64,000 nucleotides of DNA from Dictyobacter formicarum (GTDB lineage: Bacteria > Chloroflexota > Ktedonobacteria > Ktedonobacterales > Ktedonobacteraceae), in NCBI RefSeq assembly GCF_016587435.1, contig NZ_BNJJ01000031.1, forward strand, positions 1 to 64,000, in the 5' to 3' direction. The notes beneath the pieces are model-generated. The model was not told the DNA's origin. It saw only the letters and a list, made by a program, of their open reading frames with translations, and made no database searches. Each line of letters opens with the position of its first letter. Position 1 is the first letter of the stretch. Of this stretch, positions 17,873 through 26,987 are shown piece by piece. A program made the translations under genes and the position numbers.

Positions 17873-18346
17873 CTATGAATATTCAGCCAGGCTAGAGAAT
17901 ACCTCCTGGCGATTTTCCACCATCTGTAGAAGTGCCTGCAAGCCCTGGCGGGCACCCTGACGCTGGCTGGTAGTGAGCATTGCAGCCATGGTAAACTCAT
18001 CTTCATCGAGTAGCAATGGAATGCCACTGACATCTACCCACACATCCAGAAAAAGATCCACCTGTTTAATACAGGTCTCCCGGATGCGTGCCGGTTCAGC
18101 AATATTGCAGTACCAGCCTTTGCGCCGCCCATCTTTATGTGTGATATCAAAGATATTGAACCAGCGATCCGCATAATAATACTCGACAAAACGATCTCCA
18201 GGCTCAAAACGCGTATATCCCAGATCGCGTTCCGCCATCGTCCAGCTAGCCTGAACGACGATCTCCCGAGATGACTGTTTAAGCACATCGCCGCTATAGC
18301 GAATCTTTTCAGCCCCCAGGGGATCGAGTTTAATAACGGTAATCAT
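17873..18346 (-). CDS. DUF402 family protein (FomD/Ntdp-like)
   Basis: A 157-aa protein of the DUF402 fold. Conserved stretches: FVEYYYADRWFNIFDI, KGWYCNIAEPA, VDLFLDVWVDVSG and LDEDEF. The acidic residues in DLFLDVWVD and DEDEF correspond to the divalent-metal site of Ntdp/FomD phosphatases acting on nucleoside tri- or diphosphates. ATG 18346 is chosen over upstream in-frame ATGs because AGAGGAAC is adjacent to it. Substrate not determinable. Confidence 0.82.
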   Translation of the reverse strand: MITVIKLDPLGAEKIRYSGDVLKQSSREIVVQASWTMAERDLGYTRFEPGDRFVEYYYADRWFNIFDITHKDGRRKGWYCNIAEPARIRETCIKQVDLFLDVWVDVSGIPLLLDEDEFTMAAMLTTSQRQGARQGLQALLQMVENRQEVFSSLAEYS

Positions 18347-18491
18347 AGTTCCTCTCGACATACAAACGACACACATCCGATGAACAACTGTTTGCTGCAA
18401 ACAGTTTATAGTGTAGCCCAAATCTATCTAATATTCAATGTCTAAAGAACGTTTCTAAGGCCAAAACGTTCCGACTGTTTATTCTTCGGGC

Positions 18492-19187
18492 CTAACGCGT
18501 CAGCTTTTTAAAATCTATTGGTCCACGCGAATCCAATCCAAAGCGCCAGGCATCCCTTGTCTGTTTGCGATAAGCCTCTGCAATTTCCTCTGTCGAGAGC
18601 TCAGGGTGTTCATCGGGATTGTGCTGACGGGCTATCAGATAGATGATGAGTGTTGCCAATAAAATACAGGCGCCGATACCTGCCAGAATACTCGCAATGC
18701 TCCAGTGATTCTCAAAATACGATTGTGGGTGGCTCTGATATTGATACGTATCAAATGAATCGACTGCATGGCCTTGCTGATCCAGGATTACCAATTTAAG
18801 GATCTGATGACCTGTGCCAGTGAGGGAACCTCCGTCAGATAATTGCATATTAACGTTCTGGGAACTATCATCATAAACTAAAGAGAGCCTGGCGTGTGCA
18901 ATATCCTGCTCAGAAAAATAGGAAGAGAAGTCAGTTAGTTTGGCCGTAAAGATCAGGCCAGTGTTGACATCCCGAATATAGTACTCTACTGCATCCGTGT
19001 TAGAATAGAGCTGATAACGGATGACATCTGCACTCTGGTACGAGACCATATGCGAGTTGAACCCATATATCAGTCCACCAATTAAAAAAGCGGAACCCAT
19101 GATAATCCTGCCTACATGGGTGAAGAAGAGATAGACTACAATGCGAAATGCTGCATCGCCACTTCTATTTCTAGGTCTGAAGAACAT
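18492..19187 (-). CDS. Membrane protein with two TM helices, unknown function
   Basis: A 231-aa protein from ATG 19187 (AAGGAAG upstream); an upstream in-frame start at 19253 would add a hydrophobic stretch. TM1 is near residues 15-40 (VVYLFFTHVGRIIMGSAFLIGG), followed by a roughly 110-residue domain predicted outside, TM2 near 170-190 (ILAGIGACILLATLIIYLIA), and a short acidic-basic cytoplasmic tail. No family recognised. Adjacent to DUF402 and ABC-F genes on the same strand but separated from them by 145 and 236 bp. Confidence 0.65.
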   Translation of the reverse strand: MFFRPRNRSGDAAFRIVVYLFFTHVGRIIMGSAFLIGGLIYGFNSHMVSYQSADVIRYQLYSNTDAVEYYIRDVNTGLIFTAKLTDFSSYFSEQDIAHARLSLVYDDSSQNVNMQLSDGGSLTGTGHQILKLVILDQQGHAVDSFDTYQYQSHPQSYFENHWSIASILAGIGACILLATLIIYLIARQHNPDEHPELSTEEIAEAYRKQTRDAWRFGLDSRGPIDFKKLTR

Positions 19188-19372
19188 AAATACACTACTT
19201 CCTTGTAAGCTTATATAAAGGACAATAAAGATACAAAAGCAATACACGACCAAAGAAATTTATGCATATGAAAACTCATCAATGATAGAAGACGTTTGGA
19301 GTTAGCTAGCTATAACAATTTAGTCATAGAGGAAGGAGAATTAATAGGTATTTAGTAGTATAGTGAGGGAAA

Positions 19373-19416
19373 CAGAAGACAGAGGAATAAAAAAAGCACT
19401 CCTCTGTCCTTCTGAT
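19373..19416 (-). terminator. Possible terminator of the ABC-F gene
   Basis: CAGAAG.ACAGAGGA and TCCTCTGT.CTTCTG form a long stem, but the T-run (minus strand) falls in its loop. A short AGCA/TGCT stem directly precedes that T-run, so two alternative structures exist. Confidence 0.4.
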
Positions 19417-19423
19417 GCTGTAT

Positions 19424-21061
19424 TTATGCGCACTGTTGTTTCTCGCTATAGTACGAGAAGTTGCCAGGATAGACGCGCAAGGTACGGTCAGATTCGATGG
19501 CGATGATTTTGGTCGCCAGCTTGTCTAGAAAGTAGCGATCATGCGAGATCATCAGCAGGGTGCCATCAAACTGCTGCAGGGCGGTTTCCAGCACCTCGAC
19601 GGATGGTATATCCAGGTTATTGGTTGGCTCATCGAGCAAGAGAAAATTGGCCTCGGTCAGCATCAGGCGAGCGATCTGCAAACGGCTTTTCTCGCCGCCG
19701 CTGAGATTTGCAATCGTATTGTGCATATCTCGATAAGAGAAGAGCAGACGGTGCAGCAGTGCAATGGCCTGTCCTTCACTCATATTTTTCAGCCTGGTTA
19801 CAAACTCGATGGGTGTACTGGCGAATGGCAACGTCTCCTGTTCCTGTGAATAATAGCCTGGAATAATACTGGGGCCAATGCGCACCTCACCCTGCTGCAT
19901 CGGCAACAGCCCAAGCAACGTTTTCATTAACGTCGACTTGCCGCTGCCATTTTCACCCACGATGCCGATCCGTTCGCCGTGCATGATCGTCAGATCAAAG
20001 GGCTTGCACAGCACCTGGCCAGCAATGGTGAGTTCCAGGTTTTTAATTTCCAGCACCTTCTTACTGCTGCGCTCAGGGTCTAGCTGAACCTTCATTTTGT
20101 GGCGAACGAGCACGGGCTTCTCGGCCAGATCCTCTTTAATACGCGCAATACGTTTCTCCATATTGTGCATACGGCCCGCAAATTTAACATTTATCTTCGC
20201 CCACTCGCGCAACTGCACCAGGCTGGCTTCCAGGCGTTTAATTTCATCCTGCTGTGTCAGATAGTACTCATAGCGCTGTTGCAGACGCAACTTGCGCTCC
20301 TGCACATATGTCGTGTAATTTCCTATATACACATCGATAGCACCATCTTCCAGTTGGAAAATCTTGTTGACAGTATGATCCAGCAAATGGCGATCGTGTG
20401 AGATAATCACAACCGCACCCGGATAGTCCTGGATATACGCCTCTAGCCATTCTTTGGCCTGCATATCCAGATGGTTATCAGGCTCGTCCAATAGGAGCAG
20501 GTCAGGGGTTTGCACCAGGATACGAGCCAGGTTGACCAGCTTCTTCTCGCCACCGCTGAGGGTACCAACCAACTGATCATAATCGGCATCTTTAAAACCC
20601 AGGCCGGTCAACACGGCTTTGGCCTTATGCTCCACCATATAGCCACCCAGAGCCTCAAAGCGCTCCTGGGCTTTGCCATAGGCCTCAAGTACCTTCTCCA
20701 GTGCGTCGGGATCACCACAGACATCGGGATCGGCCATCTGGCGCTCCAGGCGATGCTGATAGGCCAGGTGGTCGGCAAACTCCGCCGATACTTCCTGAAC
20801 AACCTCAAAGATCGTCTTTGAATGCTGTCGCGGATCAATCTCCTGTGAAAGATGGCCTATCGTCAAACGGCGCTTGCGCGAAATGGTCCCTTCAGTAGGA
20901 GTATCCAGATCAGCCATCAAGCGGAGCAGGGTTGATTTGCCACAGCCGTTCTCACCCACCAGGCCGATACGTTCGCCGGTGAGAACCTCTAAATCCAATT
21001 GATCAAAGACAGCGTTGCCAGCATAATCCTTGCTGACCTTAGAAAATTGCACTAATAACAT
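19424..21061 (-). CDS. ABC-F family ATPase (translation factor / ribosome protection)
   Basis: A 545-aa soluble protein with two ABC cassettes and no membrane domain. First cassette: [28 protein letters not shown]; second: [34 protein letters not shown]. The linker (P-site tRNA interaction motif, about residues 245-320) is rich in Arg, Lys, Gln and Glu. ABC-F proteins act at the ribosomal E site, relieving stalling or protecting from antibiotics. ATG 21061 follows GGAAG. The upstream leader is long and structured (see 21062-21531). Confidence 0.92.
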   Translation of the reverse strand: MLLVQFSKVSKDYAGNAVFDQLDLEVLTGERIGLVGENGCGKSTLLRLMADLDTPTEGTISRKRRLTIGHLSQEIDPRQHSKTIFEVVQEVSAEFADHLAYQHRLERQMADPDVCGDPDALEKVLEAYGKAQERFEALGGYMVEHKAKAVLTGLGFKDADYDQLVGTLSGGEKKLVNLARILVQTPDLLLLDEPDNHLDMQAKEWLEAYIQDYPGAVVIISHDRHLLDHTVNKIFQLEDGAIDVYIGNYTTYVQERKLRLQQRYEYYLTQQDEIKRLEASLVQLREWAKINVKFAGRMHNMEKRIARIKEDLAEKPVLVRHKMKVQLDPERSSKKVLEIKNLELTIAGQVLCKPFDLTIMHGERIGIVGENGSGKSTLMKTLLGLLPMQQGEVRIGPSIIPGYYSQEQETLPFASTPIEFVTRLKNMSEGQAIALLHRLLFSYRDMHNTIANLSGGEKSRLQIARLMLTEANFLLLDEPTNNLDIPSVEVLETALQQFDGTLLMISHDRYFLDKLATKIIAIESDRTLRVYPGNFSYYSEKQQCA

Positions 21062-21531
21062 CGTAGCTTCCTTCTGAAAAAAGGTGAGGCAGCACACAAC
21101 CCGGTGAGGATGGGCTGCATACGGATAGAGAGTACGTAAGACAGCGTTACCATTGGAGGTAGAACCTGGCCATCAACTGCAGAGGAAGACGATGAGATGA
21201 TGGGTAGCGTAAGAGCACAGATCAGGCAGGAGAGGAGCACGGACAGGAAGAAACGAACCTACGGTCTACATGAGGTGGGACCGTACGTCATCCACGACAT
21301 CAGCACTGCTTTCCGCCGCATAAGCGATGTACCAGGCTTATGCGGCGCGCACATGCGTAATGGCTTTATAGGGGTAGTGATAAGCCAAAAACTGAGCAAT
21401 CTTATCTTGCTCGGCGCGGCAAATAAGTTCATTCTGCATAACATAATAAGCATACCTGATCCATAAGCGGCTGTCAAGCAAAAAATGTTTCTATTGCCTA
21501 TAGATCAGATATGGGAAATAGCATACGACAA
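21062..21531 (-). other. Long leader region upstream of the ABC-F gene
   Basis: About 470 bases without a credible gene. A stable 11-bp hairpin is formed by GCCGCATAAGC (21315-21325) and GCTTATGCGGC (21336-21346). A 62-codon frame on the minus strand (21052-21240) overlaps the ABC-F start but shows no domain. Leaders of antibiotic-responsive ABC-F genes often carry attenuators; no classical terminator is visible here. Confidence 0.4.
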
Positions 21532-22356
21532 TTACCAGAGAAAGCGGCGAATAAAATTCAAGCTGTCGTGCAACTGATCTACATGCACCTCGCCATCGAT
21601 CGTGACGGCTGGAGATTCGAGGCTCAGATTGCCGCTGAAGCCACTCTGTTTGAGCCGGCTGAAGAAGCTGGCAAAATCTATATTACCTTCTCCAGGATGT
21701 AAATAACGACGTTTGCCATCGACAAAAGGTTGTCCATTAGAATCTTTAATATGAACATGATGAGTGCGATCATCCTGCCAGAGCCAGGATGCATCAAAGA
21801 CTTGCTCCAGCTGATTATAATTAGCTAGAAACTCGGTGTCCAGGCCAAAATGACAGCGTGCATCACGTTCAAACGCTCGGTGCAGGTTCGTCAGAGGATC
21901 AAAATGGCGGCCCGGAATACTCTCGAGAGCCAGCTCTACACCATAGCTTAAAGCGATATCATAACACTTATCAAGCAAAGCTAAATTATTATCCAGATTA
22001 TCATCTAATTCGGGCCAGTTCCACAGATGGAGTACCAGTATCCGGCAACCGAGTAAGCTAGCAAGGCGACAATTTTCAGCCAGCAGGTGTACGCCCCGCT
22101 CGCGTTCTACAGGATCAGGTTGTCCCAGGGCCGTACCGATATTCTTCTCAGTATGCATGGCTGGAAAGCGCAAGCCCGTGCGCTGCAACTCACCGGCAAT
22201 CTCCTCAATATGTGTATACCAGGATGGATAAAACATAACTTCAAAGCCGTCGGCATCTAATAAAGGACCATACTTGACAATGGCTTTATAGCCAGTAAGA
22301 TCAGGGTAGCGACTAAAGACACCTGTAGAACAGAGTAATTGTATAGATTGGCTCAT
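21532..22356 (-). CDS. Sugar phosphate isomerase/epimerase-like TIM-barrel protein
   Basis: A 274-aa protein of the xylose-isomerase-like/AP endonuclease 2 family. Metal-ligand positions are recognisable: LALESIPG (Glu), HFGLDTEF (Asp), HHVHIKDSNG (His, Asp), GEGNIDFASFF and NLSLESPAV (Glu). Such enzymes interconvert ketoses or act on inositol-type sugars; the substrate cannot be assigned. Transcribed divergently from serS. Confidence 0.82.
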   Translation of the reverse strand: MSQSIQLLCSTGVFSRYPDLTGYKAIVKYGPLLDADGFEVMFYPSWYTHIEEIAGELQRTGLRFPAMHTEKNIGTALGQPDPVERERGVHLLAENCRLASLLGCRILVLHLWNWPELDDNLDNNLALLDKCYDIALSYGVELALESIPGRHFDPLTNLHRAFERDARCHFGLDTEFLANYNQLEQVFDASWLWQDDRTHHVHIKDSNGQPFVDGKRRYLHPGEGNIDFASFFSRLKQSGFSGNLSLESPAVTIDGEVHVDQLHDSLNFIRRFLW

Positions 22357-22495
22357 ATGGATTTCTTTTCATCTCCTCATGGATATAGAGAGTCAGGATT
22401 CCTTGCCATTGTATGCACCGCAAGAGATAATACGCAACAGGGATCATTTTTTTGGCGTTAGAGAGTACCAAAAAGCAGCTAAAGCGCCTGCGTTA

Positions 22496-22504
22496 TGCTA
22501 TACT
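22496..22504 (+). promoter_or_regulatory. Extended -10 promoter of serS
   Basis: TGCTATACT fits an extended -10 (TGnTATACT). The hexamer ends at 22504 and the serS ATG is at 22512, so the transcript would start at or one or two bases before the start codon. No -35 match is evident. Confidence 0.5.
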
Positions 22505-22511
22505 ACACTAT

Positions 22512-23792
22512 ATGCTGAGCCTGGATTTTGTTTGTCAGCATCCCGATGTTGTGCGGGATGCGCTACAAAAGCGCGCTGAGACGCGCAATATTGATGAGAT
22601 ATTGCTGCTAGCCGAGCAACATAAAAAACTGGCCACGCAGCGTGACGGTCTCTACGTGACGTTGAAGCAACAAAGAGAGGCCGTTCGTACCGTGCCCATC
22701 GATCAACGTACCGGGCTCAATAAGAGTATCAAAGCGTTAGCAGAAGAAATCAGCAAGCTTGAGCTACAGAAAGCGGATCTCGATACACGCCTGCACATGT
22801 CGCTGCTTAACTTACCTAACTTACCCCACCAGAGCGTACCGGTCGGTAGTGCAACATCTCCTGATGAAATCGTTTTAAAGTGGGGAGAGCCAGCTAATCC
22901 GCAACAACTGCACTTTGAACTGCAACCTCACTGGGTACTGGCAGACCAGTTAAGGTTAATCGACACCGACATGGGCTCACGTATTGCCGGCAACCGCTTT
23001 ATCGTGCTCAAAGGTGATGGTGCGCGGCTAGAGCGAGCACTGATCTCTTTTATGTTAGATATACACACCCGTGAACATGGGTATACCGAGATCATGCCAC
23101 CGCAATTAGCGCGCCGCTCAGTCATGATCGGAGCCGGCCAGCTGCCCAAATTTGAAGACCAGGCCTATGTCTGCAATGAGGATGCGCTCTATCTCAATCC
23201 AACCGCTGAGGTGCCGCTTATTGGCATGCACAGCAACAGCACACTCTCTCACGCACAACTGCCTTTACGTTATGTCGCCTGGACGACCGCCTATCGCCGT
23301 GAAGCAGGTTCAACTTCGCGTCAGACGCGTGGCCTGCTAAGGCTCCATCAATTCAACAAGGTTGAATTGTTTCAATACACAGAGCCACAGCACTCATACG
23401 TTCAGCTCGAGCAGATGCGTCAGCACGCAGAAGTGATCCTGCAAATGCTAGAATTGCCCTACCGCGTAGTCGTTCTCAACAGCGCAAACTTACCATTTGC
23501 TGCCGCCAAAACCTTTGACCTTGAAGTGTGGATGCCAGGCATCAAAGAATATGTAGAGGTTTCATCTATCAGCAACTGTGAAACCTTCCAGGCCCGGCGA
23601 GCCAACATAAAATATCGTCCAGGCAACCATGCGCGGCCAGGCTATGTACACACCCTGAATGGCTCCGGCCTTGCCGTCGGACGTACTATGGCCGCCATCC
23701 TGGAAACCTATCAACAAGCAGATGGCTCAATAGTAGTTCCAAAAGTCCTACGCCCTTACATGGGCACATCTATACTTGCTCAATCTACGTAG
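22512..23792 (+). CDS. serS: Seryl-tRNA synthetase
   Basis: Charges tRNA-Ser; class II synthetase of 426 aa. N-terminal two-helix coiled coil (residues about 25-105) binds the long variable arm. Motif 2 is AYRREAGSTSRQTRGLLRLHQFNKVELF; motif 3 is LNGSGLAVGRTMAAILETYQ; the serine-binding region includes NPTAEVPLIG. ATG 22512 gives the normal family length (MLSLDFVCQHPDVVRDALQ); an earlier in-frame ATG-like start at 22452 would add 20 non-conserved residues. There is no SD before 22512, which with the close -10 suggests a leaderless mRNA. The tRNA-Ser gene lies 207 bp downstream. Confidence 0.96.
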   Translation: MLSLDFVCQHPDVVRDALQKRAETRNIDEILLLAEQHKKLATQRDGLYVTLKQQREAVRTVPIDQRTGLNKSIKALAEEISKLELQKADLDTRLHMSLLNLPNLPHQSVPVGSATSPDEIVLKWGEPANPQQLHFELQPHWVLADQLRLIDTDMGSRIAGNRFIVLKGDGARLERALISFMLDIHTREHGYTEIMPPQLARRSVMIGAGQLPKFEDQAYVCNEDALYLNPTAEVPLIGMHSNSTLSHAQLPLRYVAWTTAYRREAGSTSRQTRGLLRLHQFNKVELFQYTEPQHSYVQLEQMRQHAEVILQMLELPYRVVVLNSANLPFAAAKTFDLEVWMPGIKEYVEVSSISNCETFQARRANIKYRPGNHARPGYVHTLNGSGLAVGRTMAAILETYQQADGSIVVPKVLRPYMGTSILAQST

Positions 23793-23843
23793 TCCTTTAA
23801 AAGGGTTAAGCATTTATTTAAGTCAATATGGAGGCCAGAAAAG

Positions 23844-23952
23844 TGGAGACGCAAGGGGCGACAGCTCCTTGACTGGGGGATGGGGATACAGCTTCCCCCC
23901 AAACAAGGGAGCAGCAATTTTAAGAAATATTCACAATATTTCTTAAAATTGC
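23844..23952 (+). repeat. Second repeat family: GC block plus 39-bp AT palindrome
   Basis: GC-rich block at 23844-23905 (GACGCAAGGGGCGACAG, CTCCTTGACTGGGGG, CAGCTTCCCCCC) matches the inverse strand of 9225-9300 inside the MITE-like element. A near-perfect palindrome follows at 23914-23952 (18-bp arms, loop CAC), then an A-run. Located between serS and tRNA-Ser and may serve as the serS terminator. Confidence 0.7.
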
Positions 23953-23964
23953 GAAAAAACCCCC

Positions 23965-23993
23965 TTCACAAGTTGGCACAGTTGTGGTATATT
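23965..23993 (+). promoter_or_regulatory. Promoter of tRNA-Ser
   Basis: TTCACA (23965-23970), 17-bp spacer, TATATT (23988-23993). The expected start, seven bases downstream, is 24000, the first base of the tRNA. Confidence 0.55.
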
Positions 23994-23999
23994 ATCTGC

Positions 24000-24082
24000 G
24001 GAAGGATGGCAGAGTGGTCTATTGCGGCTGTCTTGAAAACAGCTGGGTGAGAGCCCCGGGGGTTCGAATCCCTCTCCTTCCG
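24000..24082 (+). tRNA. tRNA-Ser (anticodon TGA)
   Basis: 83 nt without encoded CCA. Acceptor GGAAGGA pairs with TCCTTCC; anticodon stem GCTGT/ACAGC encloses loop CTTGAAA with anticodon TGA (reads UCA and related codons). A long variable arm (GGGTGAGAGCCC region) identifies a class II serine tRNA; T-arm GGGGGTTCGAATCCCTC. Discriminator G. Next to serS. Confidence 0.95.
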
Positions 24083-24084
24083 TA

Positions 24085-24122
24085 CTAGAGCAGATATATA
24101 TACATCTGCTCTAGATTTGTCT
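24085..24122 (+). terminator. Terminator of tRNA-Ser
   Basis: CTAGAGCAGAT / ATCTGCTCTAG hairpin followed by ATTTGTCTTT. Confidence 0.65.
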
Positions 24123-24378
24123 TTACGAACTTTTGTTCGCCCCACACGTGCCGGGGATGTAATGCCCCCTGTTGCATCTGGCCGCTATCGACGCTACCAG
24201 CAAATCTCAAGGTGCTTTACGAGAATCTACACTGTGCACACAAAAGAATACGGAATGCAAAAAGTAGTAGTTGGCTCTTGTGCGCAAAAATATATGGACG
24301 CAAAAAGGTACATAGGAAGTGAAGAGCAGGGTCCATAGATTACATGAGAGTCGTTTTCTGGACGGACGGTGAAGTATT

Positions 24379-25875
24379 GTGTCACTGATAGGTACATTAG
24401 AGCAATTTAGCTTAGCAAATGTGTTGCAACGAACAGAGGGACATAAGAAGACTGGTCTGCTGACGATTCGGCAGGGAGCTCAGTGGATCGAGTTTTATAT
24501 CCGCGAAGGTCGACTCTTATGCGTAGGCCCACTGCGCACAAGTGCAACACTGGGTGAGCGTCTTTTACAAGACGGTATTATTTCGCCTGCTGCTTTTCAG
24601 GAGATTTCGCGCGTACTCGGTGAGGCCAGCAAGAACGAAGCTCAAGCGGCTCGTACCTTGATGGAACTCCGTCATGTCAGCCGTGATGATTTGCGCAACT
24701 GGACGATCAAGAATACGACCGAAGTTCTCAAAGTATTACTGGTCTGGACCTCGGGTGAGATTTATTTCGATGACAACGCCCCATCGCCCACCGAACGCCT
24801 GCTTGTCTCAATGTCTATTTCTACCCTGCTCGCCAATGCCACGGCCGCTCTATCCCCATCTGCCACTGTTGCCAAACCTTCGGTATACACTTCGATTGGC
24901 ACTACACCTGTCATGCCAGTACAACCAGTGCCACCTATGGCTCCAGTACCGCAGCAGACCGGCAGGCCAGCGTCACCAGCGACCACGCCGCCGCGCACGC
25001 CGCGCACGCCAGCACCAGATGTGGCACGTGTGCCGACCCTGATGAGCGCCTCTCAATTTTTGGACGATTCTTCCTTTGCCGCGTCATCGTTTGCCACCTC
25101 GTTTCCAGCGACAGGGGCCATTGAGCCTGTGGCTAAAGAAGAGCCAGAGAAGACGCCATCATTTGCTGATGTCTCGCCATCGCAAAGCGATGGAGGATTT
25201 CTATCTTTATTTGGTGAGGACGATGCCAGCGTACAGAAGGTCGCGCCTGCTTTACAGCCAGTGCCAGTGATGAATCCGGTGCCACCAAAACGCATCGACA
25301 CATCCTTCATGCTGCCTGACATGGTATTACTGCCCACGGATCTCTCCGCTTACCGCGAGCAAAATCCGCAAGTACAATTGACGCCCGACCAATGGTGTAT
25401 TCTCACCCGTGTTGATGGCCGCACACCTTTAACGGTCATCTGCCAGGAATTAGGATCGACGCCTGACATCGTTTGTCCAGTTATAGGTGAACTGATCGCC
25501 GAAGGACTGATTATGGCCTCCCTGCCAAATGAGCAGCCTTCGCAGGAACCCTCACCGGTTTCTCGTGAACTGGTAGCCTCAGGACTTGGTAATGGCTATG
25601 TCGCACCTGGTTATGCCTCGGCCGCGGCCTCACCCTGGTCGGCCTCCATGCCCGCTGTTCCAGCATCCGATGCTATCACACCTGCTCCGGGTGGGCCTGC
25701 GGTAGGGAATAGCGTGGAGACTGAGTCCCAATGGGGTAATGGTGGAAACGGAGCAACTTTCGTGCCCGGTCGAGGGTGGGTTACAGCGCCACAACCCATG
25801 CAGCCGCTGCAGCCGAGTGGTTCCTTAACCTCTTTGCCAGGTGGCATTTATGCCCCGGCGGGAAATAGTTTTTAA
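24379..25875 (+). CDS. DUF4388 domain protein with Pro/Ala-rich linker
   Basis: A 498-aa protein. N-terminal DUF4388 (PATAN-like) domain, residues 1-150: MSLIGTLEQFSLANVLQ, HKKTGLLTIRQGAQWIEFYIREGRLL, a helical WIKNTTEVLKVLLVWTSGEIYF-type segment (residues RNWTIKN onward). A long Pro/Ala/Thr linker follows (about 165-300), then a winged-helix-like segment (PDQWCILTRVDGRTPLTVICQ ... IAEGLIMAS, about 330-380), and a Gly/Pro-rich tail. In other bacteria such proteins adapt signalling or gliding/polarity systems. GTG 24379 follows a weak GGTGAAG. Upstream of an AAA+ activator by 53 bp, likely co-transcribed. Confidence 0.8.
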   Translation: MSLIGTLEQFSLANVLQRTEGHKKTGLLTIRQGAQWIEFYIREGRLLCVGPLRTSATLGERLLQDGIISPAAFQEISRVLGEASKNEAQAARTLMELRHVSRDDLRNWTIKNTTEVLKVLLVWTSGEIYFDDNAPSPTERLLVSMSISTLLANATAALSPSATVAKPSVYTSIGTTPVMPVQPVPPMAPVPQQTGRPASPATTPPRTPRTPAPDVARVPTLMSASQFLDDSSFAASSFATSFPATGAIEPVAKEEPEKTPSFADVSPSQSDGGFLSLFGEDDASVQKVAPALQPVPVMNPVPPKRIDTSFMLPDMVLLPTDLSAYREQNPQVQLTPDQWCILTRVDGRTPLTVICQELGSTPDIVCPVIGELIAEGLIMASLPNEQPSQEPSPVSRELVASGLGNGYVAPGYASAAASPWSASMPAVPASDAITPAPGGPAVGNSVETESQWGNGGNGATFVPGRGWVTAPQPMQPLQPSGSLTSLPGGIYAPAGNSF

Positions 25876-25928
25876 GTATACAGCAATATGCACTAAGAAC
25901 TTGAGGGGATTACGTGGAGGAGGTTGTG

Positions 25929-26987
25929 ATGGTGTTCCCATCCGAAAAAAGTTTGCCCGCTCAATCGGTGACAACGCTGCAGCCGGACGATCCGATTGAG
26001 GGCATGATCATTGGCCAGAGCGTGGCGATCCAGCAAGTGATTGCAGCGGCCCGCAAGATAGCCTCACATGCGACAGCCACAGTATTAATTCAGGGGGAGA
26101 GTGGCACCGGCAAAGATGTAATGGCTCGTGCCATCCATGAACTGGGTCGTCCCACCTCTCCGACCAGCCTTTTTATTCCTATCAACTGTGCAGCGATTCC
26201 TGAGACGCTATTAGAGACAGAATTATTTGGTGTTGAGGCTGGCGCCTATACAGATGCCAAGGTCTCGCGCGATGGTTGGCTCTCACGTGCGAATCGAGGC
26301 ACGCTCTTTTTAGACGAGATTGGCTCGATGCCACTTATCCTGCAGGCTAAATTACTCCGTGTACTGGAGACGCGTAGCTTTCGCCGGGTTGGAGGTACCA
26401 GAGAACTACACGTCAACCTGCGTATCATTTCAGCCACCAACGCAGACTTACAGGCGGCCGTGGCACGTAAAACGTTTCGGCAGGATTTATTTTACCGCCT
26501 CAATGGTTTTCCCATCTACATGCCACCACTGCGTGAAAGGCGTGAAGACCTGCCGCTGCTCATCGAGCACTTTTTACGGCTCGCGAGCGCTCGACGAGGC
26601 GGGCCACTGGAAATAAGTGCCGATGCCATGCGGCTCCTTGAGCGCCATTCCTGGCCAGGTAATATCCGCGAACTGCAACATGTTATCGAGCGAGGAAATA
26701 TCTTATGCGACAATAATGTCATTCAGCCCAAAGATATATTAAACGCTCTTCCAGTCACTCCCCAGTATGCCGACCAGCAGGTCATCGAACTATTGCAGAA
26801 GCTACAGTTTCCAGAGGGCGGCCTGGACCTGCCCGCCCTGTTAAATACTATCGAGCAATCTTTTATTCAAGAAGCCTTAAAACGTTGCGGCGGAAATCAA
26901 GTACACGCTGCTCAGCTCCTGGGCATCTCGCGTGACAAATTGCGTTACCGCCTCGCCGAAAGAGGCGCGAAGCGGCCATCTGTCTAA
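25929..26987 (+). CDS. Sigma-54-activator-type AAA+ regulator with altered GAFTGA loop
   Basis: A 352-aa protein with a short N-terminus and no receiver or GAF domain. Walker A GESGTGKDV, the loop GAYTDA in place of GAFTGA, Walker B TLFLDEIG, the arginine-finger region FRQDLFYRLNGFPI, and a C-terminal Fis-type HTH (NQVHAAQLLGISRDKLRYRL). The Gly-to-Asp and Phe-to-Tyr changes in the loop that normally contacts sigma-54 suggest it does not use sigma-54 in the usual way. ATG 25929 follows GGAGGAGG by five bases; GTG 25914 with GAGGGG is an alternative. Its TAA overlaps the convergent moeA stop. Confidence 0.88.
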   Translation: MVFPSEKSLPAQSVTTLQPDDPIEGMIIGQSVAIQQVIAAARKIASHATATVLIQGESGTGKDVMARAIHELGRPTSPTSLFIPINCAAIPETLLETELFGVEAGAYTDAKVSRDGWLSRANRGTLFLDEIGSMPLILQAKLLRVLETRSFRRVGGTRELHVNLRIISATNADLQAAVARKTFRQDLFYRLNGFPIYMPPLRERREDLPLLIEHFLRLASARRGGPLEISADAMRLLERHSWPGNIRELQHVIERGNILCDNNVIQPKDILNALPVTPQYADQQVIELLQKLQFPEGGLDLPALLNTIEQSFIQEALKRCGGNQVHAAQLLGISRDKLRYRLAERGAKRPSV

